Assembly: GCA_034506335.1 (NCBI GenBank)
Contig: JAPDPR010000011.1
Location: 1 to 64,000, forward strand
Origin: a candidate division KSB1 bacterium
Lineage (GTDB): Bacteria; Zhuqueibacterota; Zhuqueibacteria; JANLFK01; Oleimicrobiaceae
Direction: 5' to 3'
DNA: 64,000 bases
This document shows, piece after piece, positions 17,707-26,658 of the stretch (position 1 is the first letter of the stretch; every line of letters begins with the position of its first letter). The notes beneath the pieces were generated by a model. That model saw only the letters and a program-made list of their open reading frames with translations, searched no databases and had not been told where the DNA came from. The position numbers were made by a program, and so were the translations under genes.

Positions 17707-17942
17707 CGCGGCGGCTTTTCTAGGTCGATGCCCTTGAGAAAGTCCTCGATCTCCTGAAGGGCGCGCGCCTCCATCTCCGCAGCGTTACCTCCGGCCTCAT
17801 ACTTGACGCGGAATGAGATGGCATTGAGCTTCTTGTCCACGTCCACGCCCCAGTTGATGTTGTAATCCAAAACGCCCAATGCGTGCACCCTCTCTAAGGC
17901 TTCCTCCGCTTTGATGTGCTTGAGGTAAAAGGTCCTTACCAT
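17703..17942 (-). CDS. Small conserved-looking protein, 79 residues
   Basis: The start is ATG 17942, with AAGGTGGG just upstream. The protein has no signal peptide or membrane segment. 'TFYLKHIKAEEALERVHALGVLDYNINWGVDVDKKLNAISFRVKYE' gives a beta-alpha-beta-beta pattern faintly like the short N-domains of secretins, followed by an acidic helix. It is fitted between the TPR gene and the GATase-like gene with 13- and minus-3-base spacings, so it is surely translated with them. I do not recognise its family. Confidence 0.7.
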   Translation of the reverse strand: MVRTFYLKHIKAEEALERVHALGVLDYNINWGVDVDKKLNAISFRVKYEAGGNAAEMEARALQEIEDFLKGIDLEKPPR

Positions 17943-17955
17943 ACGCCCACCTTTC

Positions 17956-19773
17956 TCATTTATCCCTTGTTGCCCTGCGCTGAGCGTCCAGCGCACGAAG
18001 TCGTTTTCGCACCTCTTCCAAATAGACGCTAGAGGGAAATTTCACCAGCAGCTCCTCATAGACCTTGGCTGCGGACTGCGCGTCGGCCAAATGAGATTCG
18101 AGAAGTTCCCCCTTCCGTTTCAAAGCAAGCTCGCGCAGTCGACTTTCCGGAAAGCTCTCGTACAGTCGCTGATATACCTGAGCTGCCTCCTGGTAGCGGC
18201 CCTCCGCGACATAGACGCTGGCCATCTGCAGTAGCGCCTGATCCGCAATGGCGGGCGGGGGTTGCCGGTTCACAAGCTCCTTCAGCACCTCCAACGCGCG
18301 GTGGGTCTGCCACTGGCGCTGGAGCAGAGTTGCCTGAGCCAAAACGGCCAGTTCATCAGGGTGGTCCCCATGCTCGTTGATCAGGAGGAGAAGCTCCAAG
18401 GCATCGTTCACCATCTTGCCAGGGGCATCGCCCGAACCCCTCGGCGATGAACAGAGCCTGCCTAAGACCGCAACTGCGCTGTCCAGCTTACCGCTGAGGA
18501 AGGAAAGCTCGCCTATTTTGAACAGCGCTGCTTCGGTAGACGCGTCGCCTCGCGCCTGAGCATGGCGGTAGGCCTCATCGGCGCCAGCCAGATCGCCCGC
18601 AGCCACTTTCGCATCGCCCATAAGGAGCAATGCACGGGCCTGATCGCTGCCCGAACCACACTCGCTGAGCACCCGGTTGACCGTCTGCACGCACCCCTTG
18701 GGATCGTGGAACACATTGAGGTAGATGGCCCCCACCTCCAGAAGCGCTGCACACCCCTCCCGTGAACGTCGAAAACGCTCTGCCAGGGACAAGAAGCCAC
18801 CAATTGCCTCGTGATACCGCCCCTGCTCTTTGAGCAATATCGCACGCTGGAACTCGGCCCGAAGCGCCAAAGGGGTGCCCGGATACCGGGTAAGGATAAG
18901 AGAATAGCCCTGCTCGGCCGCCTCATACGCCCCTTCCTGGCGAGCCGTTTCGGCAAAGCCAAACAGCTCGCCACCCAGCGTGCCACGGTTACGTTCTGCC
19001 TCCGCTACCAACCGGTCGATTTCCGCATAGTTCTGGAACGCCAGGGTCCATTGTCTGCTTGCCACGTACAGAGAGCCCAGAATGCGCCGCAGCGCAAGTT
19101 TGTAAGGAGAGGTGGTCAGCTCCCGCTCAATCGCCCCAGCAATCTCACCGGCGGATTCAGGGCTTAGGTACGAGCCCACCCGTGCCTGCACCACACTCCA
19201 CTGCTGGGGGTTATCCTGCAGGAAAAGAAGGTTCTCCCTGGTCGCCTCCCGGAAGTTAAGGCGGGCTGCATAAAGGTCGGCAAGTTGCAGGGCAAAGAGG
19301 GTGGGTCTGCCCATTTCCTTCCGCGCCTGCTGGTACACAGCAACCGCCTCCTCCAGCAACCCGTTCTCCCTGAGGCTTGTGGCCACCATTTCGTAAACGT
19401 TCAGGTTGCGAGGGTTCGTCTGTAGAAGGCGATGCCACTGAGCGAATGCCTCTCGCTCCTGCCCCTTGCGATAGAGGAGGTCAGCCCAATCCACCTGCGC
19501 CTGGAGGTCCCCGGTGGTCATGCGGCGCTTGATCACCGCCTCCAATTCATCCAGCTTCCCAATGCGGATCAGGTTTCGGCGCAGCCCTTGATACAGCACA
19601 ATGTGCTGGGGAGACCTGGCGTACATCGAGGCAAACACTTGCGCCGCCCGCTCGAACTGTCCAATGGCCTCATAGTCATAGGCCAGGCGCAGGCTATCTG
19701 GTAGCTGCGACGCAGCGCAGGTCAAGGCGCAGACGGCGAGCAATCCTAGTGTGCATGCGCCGCGAACACTCAT
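17956..19773 (-). CDS. Exported tetratricopeptide repeat protein
   Basis: The 605-residue protein has a signal peptide (MSVRGACTLGLLAVCALTCAAS) and is helical throughout. TPR-like units recur, for example 'LADLYAARLNFREATRENLLFL', 'AILLKEQGRYHEAIGGFLSLAERF', 'ASVYVAEGRYQEAAQVYQRLYESFP' and a last unit 'AAKVYEELLVKFPSSVYLEEVRKRLRAL' of the YbgF/BamD kind. It is probably a periplasmic scaffold. Its start overlaps the DUF4175 stop by four bases (ATGA), which indicates coupled translation and a likely partnership with that large membrane protein. Confidence 0.85.
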   Translation of the reverse strand: MSVRGACTLGLLAVCALTCAASQLPDSLRLAYDYEAIGQFERAAQVFASMYARSPQHIVLYQGLRRNLIRIGKLDELEAVIKRRMTTGDLQAQVDWADLLYRKGQEREAFAQWHRLLQTNPRNLNVYEMVATSLRENGLLEEAVAVYQQARKEMGRPTLFALQLADLYAARLNFREATRENLLFLQDNPQQWSVVQARVGSYLSPESAGEIAGAIERELTTSPYKLALRRILGSLYVASRQWTLAFQNYAEIDRLVAEAERNRGTLGGELFGFAETARQEGAYEAAEQGYSLILTRYPGTPLALRAEFQRAILLKEQGRYHEAIGGFLSLAERFRRSREGCAALLEVGAIYLNVFHDPKGCVQTVNRVLSECGSGSDQARALLLMGDAKVAAGDLAGADEAYRHAQARGDASTEAALFKIGELSFLSGKLDSAVAVLGRLCSSPRGSGDAPGKMVNDALELLLLINEHGDHPDELAVLAQATLLQRQWQTHRALEVLKELVNRQPPPAIADQALLQMASVYVAEGRYQEAAQVYQRLYESFPESRLRELALKRKGELLESHLADAQSAAKVYEELLVKFPSSVYLEEVRKRLRALDAQRRATRDK

Positions 19774-22700
19774 GGCTTCTCCTGCCGGGCCAATGCCTCG
19801 AAGTAAAGGCGGATGAGCTCAAGATAGTCTGGGGTGTAGCCTTCTTTCTTGGCGCGGAGAAGGTCCTCGGCCAGACTCCTCTGGGGGGCGCCCAGGTCGG
19901 GCGGCAAAGGCCCGGGACTGGGGCGCACCACGTTTTTCCCGGCTTGGGCCTGGCGCTTGGGGCTCAGGTCCCGTTCCCGGACCGAGCGCTGGCTATCGAG
20001 CAATCGGGACAAGATGCGTCGTTGGCGGTCCAGGGTGCGCTGGTCGATGCGATGAGAGGATAGGTCTTTGGCTACTTCCTCCATGTCTTTCGCCACCTGG
20101 TCGAGGCGGCCCAAGATCTCAGAGCGCCCGCCCATTTCGCGTTGCAGCTGCTCCAGCGATTTGCGCAGGGCTTCTTGCTGCGCGGCCAATCGCGCCATAG
20201 CTGCCTGCTGCTCCAAGCTGTACTGGCCACCAAGGCCAAGTTCCATGGTTTGCTGATTGATCCCCTCCTGGGCGCCAGCCATGTTCTGAAGGCGTTGCAG
20301 AAAGGTGTCGAATCCCAGGGCCGAGCTTGCCGAGCGCACATCCTCCATACTGCGCATGACTTCTCGGACGGCCTGGTTGAGAGCACTCATCGCCGCGGCC
20401 TGTGCGCTGGTGGCGCTGCCCAGGTTTCGTTGTTCCAAAGCGGCTACGGCACGCACCATGTTATCGTGGGCCCGGCCCACCGCCGCACCCATTTGTGGGG
20501 AGACGTAGAAAGTTCGCTTTGCCAGGCTGTAGAGCTGCGCCGCAACTCGCTCCAACGCGGTGCGCATGTCGTTCTGTGCCTCCGCCATTTCTGGAACGCG
20601 CGGACTGTCGGACCGGCTTTGTTCGGAAGCGTCAAGCAGCTGCTCTTGGCGGTGGGAAAGCTGCACAAGGTCGTGCGAAGTCTTCTGCAACGCTTTCAAC
20701 ACCTCTTGACGCTGGCTATCGGTCAGGGCCTTCTGGGCTGTTTGCAGCGTTGATGCCACCTGCTGCAACACGGTAGCGGCGTTGCGCGCGCCCGCCTGTG
20801 CACCAGACATCTTTTGCTGCTGGAGCATAGTGCTGAGCGCCTCCATCTGCGACGCTACACCGGCCGAGTCCATGATGGCGGCCGCGCGGTCCACCTCCGC
20901 ATGCGGCATGTCAGCAAATTCGCGCATCGCACCCGATAGGTCGCGCACGTGCTGGCTCAGGGCCTCGGCCTCTTGAGCCAGACGCCGCTCCTGTTCGGCC
21001 AGCTGCGCTCCCTGTGCCCCGGGCTCCGACGCCTTCTCTGCCACCTCCATCTGCCGCTGCGCCAGCTCCTGTGCCCGGCGCACTGCCTCGTCCAGCTTTT
21101 GCTCGATCTGGAGCCGCTTAAGCAGGGCAATGGTGCGCTCCAGTGATTTTAGGAAATCCTCTTGTGTGAGGCTGAACTTCTCCACCGCCTGACGCAGCTG
21201 ATTGGGGTCGATCTCCCGGAGGGCACGCTGCAACTCCTCCATGGCGCGACGCATCTCCGGCGTGGCGACCTCCTCGAACAGTCGCTGCAACTCCTGGTAC
21301 TTCTTGAGCGTCTCCAGCGTCACCAGGTCATTGCGCTCCATGCGCTCCACCATGTCGCCGAGGCGTTTACTGAGCTCGCGTATCTCCTCTTCCAGTCGCC
21401 GGCGCGCCTCAAGCGCCTCTTCGACCTGCTTCCGCTCGCCCCAGTCCAGGTCGGGATCCCTTCTCAGCTGCTGGCCGAGCCTGTCAAGGCGCTCCTTCAG
21501 CTCCTTGCTCTGCTCGTATGCGCTCTCCAGCTGCTGTGCGGCTTCCTCCTGCGCGTGGGCCACCTCTTGATAGATCTCATAGATCGAAGGAAACCGGACG
21601 CGATACTCCGGGCTCCGCGCGGACTTGGGACCGGAGACAGAATCGTTGTCCCTTGCCTCTGCCGAGTAGACGACAACGTCCTCCGGAATCAGATTCAGCT
21701 CGGACAGATCCCAGACGTAATCAACACGCACTTTGTCCGCACCACTGGGGAGCGGCAGTGGAGCCGAACCCTTGCCGATTTCCTGCGCGTCGCTTCCCCG
21801 CAGAACACGATAGGTGAGCATCAGTTGGGAGATGCCAAAGTCGTCTTCCGCCTCCACAAGAAGAGGCAAGACCATGTCCTCCCCAATATCCACATCCATC
21901 CCCGGTATGGGCACGCGCACAAAGGGCGCGCGGTCCGGGAGCACGGTGACCCTGTACTCGATCGGGTTTTCGTTCTCTCTGCCCGCATAGTCTACCAGCT
22001 CCAAGTGGTAGGAGGTCTCTTCATGGACCACCAACTCCCCTTCTAGCGTCAAGCCGGTAACCCGCATGGGAATAGCCCTAGCCCCCTTTATTGCAATCGC
22101 AGCTTTCTTAAGGGGCTTGTTGGCAGCAGCCCAGAGGGTAACTGTGGAGCCCTTGAGAGCAAACACGTCGCCCACGTTTTCGTCCAGGAACTGGGTGGGT
22201 AACCCGGCATAGGCGGGTGGACGCACCGACACCCTTAGTGCGCGTACGAGGGGCAATTCGATAACTGCGATGCGATACTCAGGGGACTTGAGTCCGGCCG
22301 CCAGCACGCGGTAAAACAGCGTGTCCCTGAGCGCCTTGAATTCGTAGGCGAACTCCTCTGGGTTCAGCTGGGCCATGGGTCTTCTACTTGCAGCTGACGA
22401 CCCCTCCCCCCGGTATTCAATGGTGGCCTGGCTGACTTTACGCCCGCTGACTCTTACGCTCACTGCCAAGTCCTGGCCGCGGACCACCTCCGCATTCCCC
22501 GGCGACACGGCAAGAGTGGACGCGGGCCCGACCACATAGGCTGTACGCGGGTGGACAAGGCGATCCGCTGCTCCGCCCAGCGGCTGATGAAACAGGGCAA
22601 AGAGCAGCAGGACCAGCCCCGCCATGATCCCTGCGCGCCGTGCCCTCCGTCGCGCCGGCCTCCAGTCCAGTTTGGCGGCAAATCGCTCGCCATCAAGGGC

Positions 22701-23129
22701 CCGCGCCACCTGGCGCAGGGCCTCGCCCATGAGCTCCGTGGAGTAGCGCTCTGGGTTATCTGAGCGCTTGCCAAACACTGCCAGTGCGTGTGCCAGCCTG
22801 TCTCCCACATCCGGGTAGTGGGCGCCCACTTGGCGTGCCACAGCGAGGTCATCGGGGTGGCTACGCCGAAGGAGCAGATCGACCAGCCTCCACAACACAA
22901 GCACGCCTAAGCCCAATGCCAGCGCCCCTCCCAGAACAAGCGTCAGCGCCAGTCGTACGTAGCCAGGGAGAGGCCAAAGCGCCTCCAAAGTCGCGACAAA
23001 AAGCACTGCCGGTGCGGCCAATCCCACCCATAGCCCCGCGCCGCACACCAAAGCCTGGCGTTTCTTCTGCTGGCGGTAGTCGCGCAGGCGCTCGCGCAGC
23101 GAGGCGTATGTCCGTTCCAGATCGGGCAT
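19770..23129 (-). CDS. DUF4175-type large membrane protein
   Basis: The 1119-residue protein has three membrane segments near the N-terminus (about 27-50, 60-85 and 165-185), then a beta-rich extracytoplasmic region (about 195-520) with 'ALRVSVRPPAYAGLPTQFLDENVGDVFALKGSTVTLWA', typical of DUF4175 proteins. A very long charged coiled coil follows (about 530-920, 'AQEEAAQQLESAYEQSKELKERLDRLGQQL' and many Gln/Arg/Glu heptads), with a C-terminus rich in Pro and Arg. Function is unknown; family members occur in envelope gene clusters of FCB bacteria and alphaproteobacteria. The DUF4159 gene precedes it by six bases. Confidence 0.8.
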   Translation of the reverse strand: MPDLERTYASLRERLRDYRQQKKRQALVCGAGLWVGLAAPAVLFVATLEALWPLPGYVRLALTLVLGGALALGLGVLVLWRLVDLLLRRSHPDDLAVARQVGAHYPDVGDRLAHALAVFGKRSDNPERYSTELMGEALRQVARALDGERFAAKLDWRPARRRARRAGIMAGLVLLLFALFHQPLGGAADRLVHPRTAYVVGPASTLAVSPGNAEVVRGQDLAVSVRVSGRKVSQATIEYRGEGSSAASRRPMAQLNPEEFAYEFKALRDTLFYRVLAAGLKSPEYRIAVIELPLVRALRVSVRPPAYAGLPTQFLDENVGDVFALKGSTVTLWAAANKPLKKAAIAIKGARAIPMRVTGLTLEGELVVHEETSYHLELVDYAGRENENPIEYRVTVLPDRAPFVRVPIPGMDVDIGEDMVLPLLVEAEDDFGISQLMLTYRVLRGSDAQEIGKGSAPLPLPSGADKVRVDYVWDLSELNLIPEDVVVYSAEARDNDSVSGPKSARSPEYRVRFPSIYEIYQEVAHAQEEAAQQLESAYEQSKELKERLDRLGQQLRRDPDLDWGERKQVEEALEARRRLEEEIRELSKRLGDMVERMERNDLVTLETLKKYQELQRLFEEVATPEMRRAMEELQRALREIDPNQLRQAVEKFSLTQEDFLKSLERTIALLKRLQIEQKLDEAVRRAQELAQRQMEVAEKASEPGAQGAQLAEQERRLAQEAEALSQHVRDLSGAMREFADMPHAEVDRAAAIMDSAGVASQMEALSTMLQQQKMSGAQAGARNAATVLQQVASTLQTAQKALTDSQRQEVLKALQKTSHDLVQLSHRQEQLLDASEQSRSDSPRVPEMAEAQNDMRTALERVAAQLYSLAKRTFYVSPQMGAAVGRAHDNMVRAVAALEQRNLGSATSAQAAAMSALNQAVREVMRSMEDVRSASSALGFDTFLQRLQNMAGAQEGINQQTMELGLGGQYSLEQQAAMARLAAQQEALRKSLEQLQREMGGRSEILGRLDQVAKDMEEVAKDLSSHRIDQRTLDRQRRILSRLLDSQRSVRERDLSPKRQAQAGKNVVRPSPGPLPPDLGAPQRSLAEDLLRAKKEGYTPDYLELIRLYFEALARQEKP

Positions 23130-23134
23130 ATGCT

Positions 23135-23872
23135 TCAGTGCGTTAACGCGTAGATCATGATGTTGGTGCCCATTTGCAGGGCCTCAAGCCGCTTCTCGGG
23201 AGGGTCCCCGTGCACCTCTGGGTCGACCCAGCCGTCGGAGATGTTGGTTTCATACGTATAGAAGACTACCATCCGCCCTTCGTGGAACAGAGCAAACCCT
23301 TGCGGCGGCTTGCTATCGTGCTCGTGAATCTTAGGCAGCCCCTGGGGAAAGTCAAAGTGAATGTGGTAGATCTCATGGCTAAACGGCAGCTCCACAAAGC
23401 GCTTGTCTGGGAAGACCTTGGCCATCTCTGCGCGGAAGTAGCTGTCCATGCCATAGTCGTCATCCGCATAAAGAAATCCCCCGTGCGTAAGATAGGTCCG
23501 CAGGCGCTCCACCTCTTGCGGGGAGAAAGAAATCCGGCCATGGCCAGTGAGAAAAAGCACCGGGTACGAGAAAAGCTTCTCGTCCATGATGCTGACCACC
23601 ACCTGGTCCTTGGCCACGGCCACGGGGGTTTGTTCCCCGATAAACTTGAGGAGGTTCGGAATAGCAGAGGGATCGTTATACCAGTCCCCCCCACCGGCGT
23701 AGCGCAGGCGGGCCACGGTGAACACCTCGCCTTGGGCCATTGCCGCGTTTTCGAGGCAGCCCACTCCCAGGCAGACTAGTAGGGGACAGATCCCTATCAG
23801 GCCTCGCCGTGCCACCCCCAGGTAGTTACGCCCACGCTGCGCTGGGGAACACATTCGCTTCCTTTGCCTCAT
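23135..23872 (-). CDS. DUF4159 domain protein, exported
   Basis: The 245-residue protein starts at ATG 23872, overlapping the peptidase stop (ATGA). A hydrophobic stretch ('LIGICPLLVCLGVGCLENAAMAQ') acts as signal; the Cys in LGVGC could be a lipobox or the cut could be after AMA. The mature part is a DUF4159 domain: 'FTVARLRYAGGGDWYNDPSAIPNLL', 'YPVLFLTGHGRISFSPQEVERLRTYLTHGGFLYADDDYG', 'ELPFSHEIYHIHFDFP' and 'RMVVFYTYETNISDGW'. The fold is related to class I glutamine amidotransferases but catalytic roles are unproven. The DUF4159-DUF4175 pairing supports a shared envelope role. Confidence 0.88.
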   Translation of the reverse strand: MRQRKRMCSPAQRGRNYLGVARRGLIGICPLLVCLGVGCLENAAMAQGEVFTVARLRYAGGGDWYNDPSAIPNLLKFIGEQTPVAVAKDQVVVSIMDEKLFSYPVLFLTGHGRISFSPQEVERLRTYLTHGGFLYADDDYGMDSYFRAEMAKVFPDKRFVELPFSHEIYHIHFDFPQGLPKIHEHDSKPPQGFALFHEGRMVVFYTYETNISDGWVDPEVHGDPPEKRLEALQMGTNIMIYALTH

Positions 23873-26529
23873 GCCACTTTGGCGAAAAAGAGAGCATTCA
23901 CGACCAGCCGAGTCAACCCGCGCCACAAAAGACGGAACGTAGGGTCGTCGGCAAACAGAATCACTCTCCCCTTACCCAAGCTTTCCTCAATTAGATAACC
24001 TGTTCCAGCTATCTTCTTCTGGTTCTTCTCCGAAATGAAGCCGGCGAAACGCAAATTGTCCGCGTAGATGCCTACGTTGTTTCCCTGGCCACTGAGCTCG
24101 TAGGCATCGGTCCCCGTCTTGAGAGTGAACATCTGCCGCTTCGTCCCATAGCCCAGGGGGTGGGAGGTGTCGATGAGGGTCCGGAGAATAGCCCCCGGCA
24201 CCATGCTTAGGGGTCGCTCCTTTTCCTTCTGTTCGAGAGTCAACCGCATGCGGCGCACCTCTTCGGGGTCTTCCTGTTGTTCGCCCTCCTTTTCGCGTGG
24301 TTTCTTGTCCTTCTTCACCCTCACAGAACAGAGGCGAGCGTATTCCTGGGTGGCGAATGTGGCCCCACCACCAATGCCGATGAAGGTCCCCCCATCGCGC
24401 ACCCAACGACGGAGTCGCTCCACTGCTGCACTGTCGAGACGGCTGCGGTATCCACGGCCTCCGCCAAAGTCGTCGGGAAAGATGAGCACATCGTACTTTT
24501 GCAGATCGGCGCTCCCCAGCCGCTCGCAGGGCAGTGGCGTGAACCGGATCCCCAGATGTTGATCAAGGAGAAACCAGAGCGCACCATAGGAGCTCGCACT
24601 CACCGGGCTTCCGGTCACCATCGCCACTCGCGGCAGTGCAAGGGCGACGAGGTCGTCCGATCCCAGATCAACTCCCTCCTCACTCAATCCGGTGTTCGCT
24701 GCGTAGAAAGTGAGGCCGTGATCTCGCGCGAGGGCTGCGACCACTTCGTGGAGCGTCGAATCGGGGTGGGTGACAAGCCGATTGGCCACAGGAATCACCA
24801 GGGTGCCACGCTCGAAGCGCCGGCCTCCAAGCACAAACGGCTTGGCGCTCACGCGCACTCGCCACTTGTGGCGCAAAAGCTCATAAAGGGCGCGCGCTGC
24901 ACGCTCGTCCTCCCAGGGCAATAGATAAGCATACCGCGCTTGCCCACCCTGAATCTGGCCCACCACCTCCGGACGCTCCCGAAGCCTTTCCATGCCACAG
25001 GCAAGTGGTGACTTGGTCCAGAACGTCTTCAGATTGTACACCACCGGCAGACACCACGCTGTGATGTCGTAGAAGAACGTATCGGCAAGCACCGGGTCCA
25101 CCTCGAACAGCGCCGTTAACAGCCGCTGAGCCGGCTGGGCCACCGGGACCACAAACGACTGAGCGGGCAGCTGCAACTTCTGCGTGCCCCCCTCGTAAGA
25201 TTCCGCCCTTGCCACCTCAACTGGTTCGGTGGTGCGCCAAACCTCGATACCTTGGCGGAGCAGCAGGTCCACAAAGTCCGCCTGCCTGTTGGCATCTGCG
25301 TCCGGGGGGAAGAGGTAATAGCGCACGTCTCGGGCACGTCCTTGTTCCAGGCTTTGCCGCCATGCTTCCACGTAATCCAATAGGATTTCCTTGCGATGGG
25401 CCCGTGCCGTCTCTAGAGAGGTCATCGCGGCCACAAAGTGGTGCCAAGCGCGCTCGGTGAGCGTCAGCACGGTCCCGTCGTCCCGCGTGACAGCGAGCCC
25501 TGCGCCACCTCCACCTCCCTGCTCAAAGGTCATGCCCAAGGCCCCGTTCAAGGAAGGCCACGAGTCGCCAAACCCGGGGTAGAACAGATCAAATCCCTCT
25601 GCAGTGAAGTAACCCCAACCATGCTGGTCAAACGCCCTTGCATTGTGCTCGCCAAACACCTGGGCCCACTTGAGCAGACTGCGAGGAATGTTAGTGTTGA
25701 TGGGACTGCGCGCCGGGAAAAAGAAGTAGCTGCTATTGTAGCCCATCTCGTGAAAGTCCATATGCACCTGCGGCATCCACTGCCGAAACAGAGCCACCCG
25801 TTGCCGAGTTTCGCGCTGTGTCAGCCATGCCCAGTCGCGGTTCAGGTCAAAATAGTAGTGGTTTGACCTTCCGCCCGGCCAAGGCTCGTGGTGTTCGGCC
25901 GCTTCCGGGTCTGGATTGGGCTGGCAACCGGCCGTGCGGTGATAGAATGAGACGTACCTTTCCCGGCCGTCGGGATTGAGGACTGGGTCCAGGATGACCA
26001 CCAGGTCCTGCAGAATGCCTGTGGTCCGTTCATCTGTGCCGGCAGCAAGCTGGTAGGCCACTTGCAGCGCCGCCTCGGTACCACTGGCCTCGTTGCCATG
26101 CACGTTGAAGCTCAACCAGATCACCCCTGGCCAAGAATTCAGCATGCGGGAAAGGGCTGCAGAAGAAGGGAGCCTCCGGGGGTCGGCCAGGCGCTGCTGC
26201 CGCACCTGAAGGCTGTCCCACTCCGCAAGGTGCTCAGGTGAGGAGATGACCGCCACCAGGAGTGGTCGCCCTTCGTAGCTTGTTCCGTAGCGCACCAGAC
26301 GCACGCGATCGGAAGTGCCAGCCAACGTCTCCATGTAGCGCACAACTAGATGGTGAGGAGTGAACTGCCCGCCTATCTGGTAGCCTAGAATGGCTTCGGG
26401 TTTGGGCACCTGGGAGTCGTAGCAAGAGCTCTCCGCCCAAAAGAACGGTGCCAGCTGCTGGGCCCACAGACTTCCCACGGCTAGCAGGATTGCCGCTGAG
26501 ACGATCGCTCTCGTTTGCTGCCTCCACAT
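23869..26529 (-). CDS. Exported M14-family zinc carboxypeptidase with C-terminal GATase-like domain
   Basis: The 886-residue protein starts at ATG 26529 after GAGGGAGG. Signal peptide is about residues 1-24 ('ILLAVGSLWAQ'). The M14 domain spans about 45-400, with zinc ligands H144 and E147 in 'FNVHGNEASG', a third His in 'QVHMDFHEMG' (about 256-260) and the probable catalytic Glu in 'GMTFEQGG'. After a linking region, about 650-886 is a Rossmann-like module ('KYDVLIFPDDFGGGRGY', 'RWVRDGGTFIGIGGGATFA') like ThuA/GATase1 domains. It should cleave C-terminal residues from exported peptides. It is the first gene of the long operon ending at ftsX. An ATG at 26589 is also in frame but lacks a ribosome site. 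Confidence 0.9.
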   Translation of the reverse strand: MWRQQTRAIVSAAILLAVGSLWAQQLAPFFWAESSCYDSQVPKPEAILGYQIGGQFTPHHLVVRYMETLAGTSDRVRLVRYGTSYEGRPLLVAVISSPEHLAEWDSLQVRQQRLADPRRLPSSAALSRMLNSWPGVIWLSFNVHGNEASGTEAALQVAYQLAAGTDERTTGILQDLVVILDPVLNPDGRERYVSFYHRTAGCQPNPDPEAAEHHEPWPGGRSNHYYFDLNRDWAWLTQRETRQRVALFRQWMPQVHMDFHEMGYNSSYFFFPARSPINTNIPRSLLKWAQVFGEHNARAFDQHGWGYFTAEGFDLFYPGFGDSWPSLNGALGMTFEQGGGGGAGLAVTRDDGTVLTLTERAWHHFVAAMTSLETARAHRKEILLDYVEAWRQSLEQGRARDVRYYLFPPDADANRQADFVDLLLRQGIEVWRTTEPVEVARAESYEGGTQKLQLPAQSFVVPVAQPAQRLLTALFEVDPVLADTFFYDITAWCLPVVYNLKTFWTKSPLACGMERLRERPEVVGQIQGGQARYAYLLPWEDERAARALYELLRHKWRVRVSAKPFVLGGRRFERGTLVIPVANRLVTHPDSTLHEVVAALARDHGLTFYAANTGLSEEGVDLGSDDLVALALPRVAMVTGSPVSASSYGALWFLLDQHLGIRFTPLPCERLGSADLQKYDVLIFPDDFGGGRGYRSRLDSAAVERLRRWVRDGGTFIGIGGGATFATQEYARLCSVRVKKDKKPREKEGEQQEDPEEVRRMRLTLEQKEKERPLSMVPGAILRTLIDTSHPLGYGTKRQMFTLKTGTDAYELSGQGNNVGIYADNLRFAGFISEKNQKKIAGTGYLIEESLGKGRVILFADDPTFRLLWRGLTRLVVNALFFAKVA

Positions 26530-26604
26530 GCCTCCCTCGCCTGTTCTTTGTCTCGCTATAAAGAAACAAAAAGTTGACCTAATAGTCAAGCCTTTTCCTT
26601 ACAT

Positions 26605-26639
26605 GAAAAAAGGCCGACCCGTGCTGGACCGGTCGGCCT
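26605..26639 (-). terminator. Strong rho-independent terminator
   Basis: On the minus strand AGGCCGACC (26631-26639) pairs perfectly with GGTCGGCCT (26611-26619) around an 11-base loop, followed by a run of T (26606-26611). It lies 20 bases after the stop of the SurA-like gene and ends the transcript that can be traced back through mfd towards rpmH. Confidence 0.9.
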
Positions 26640-26658
26640 CCAGCGGGTGCCCAGGGGC

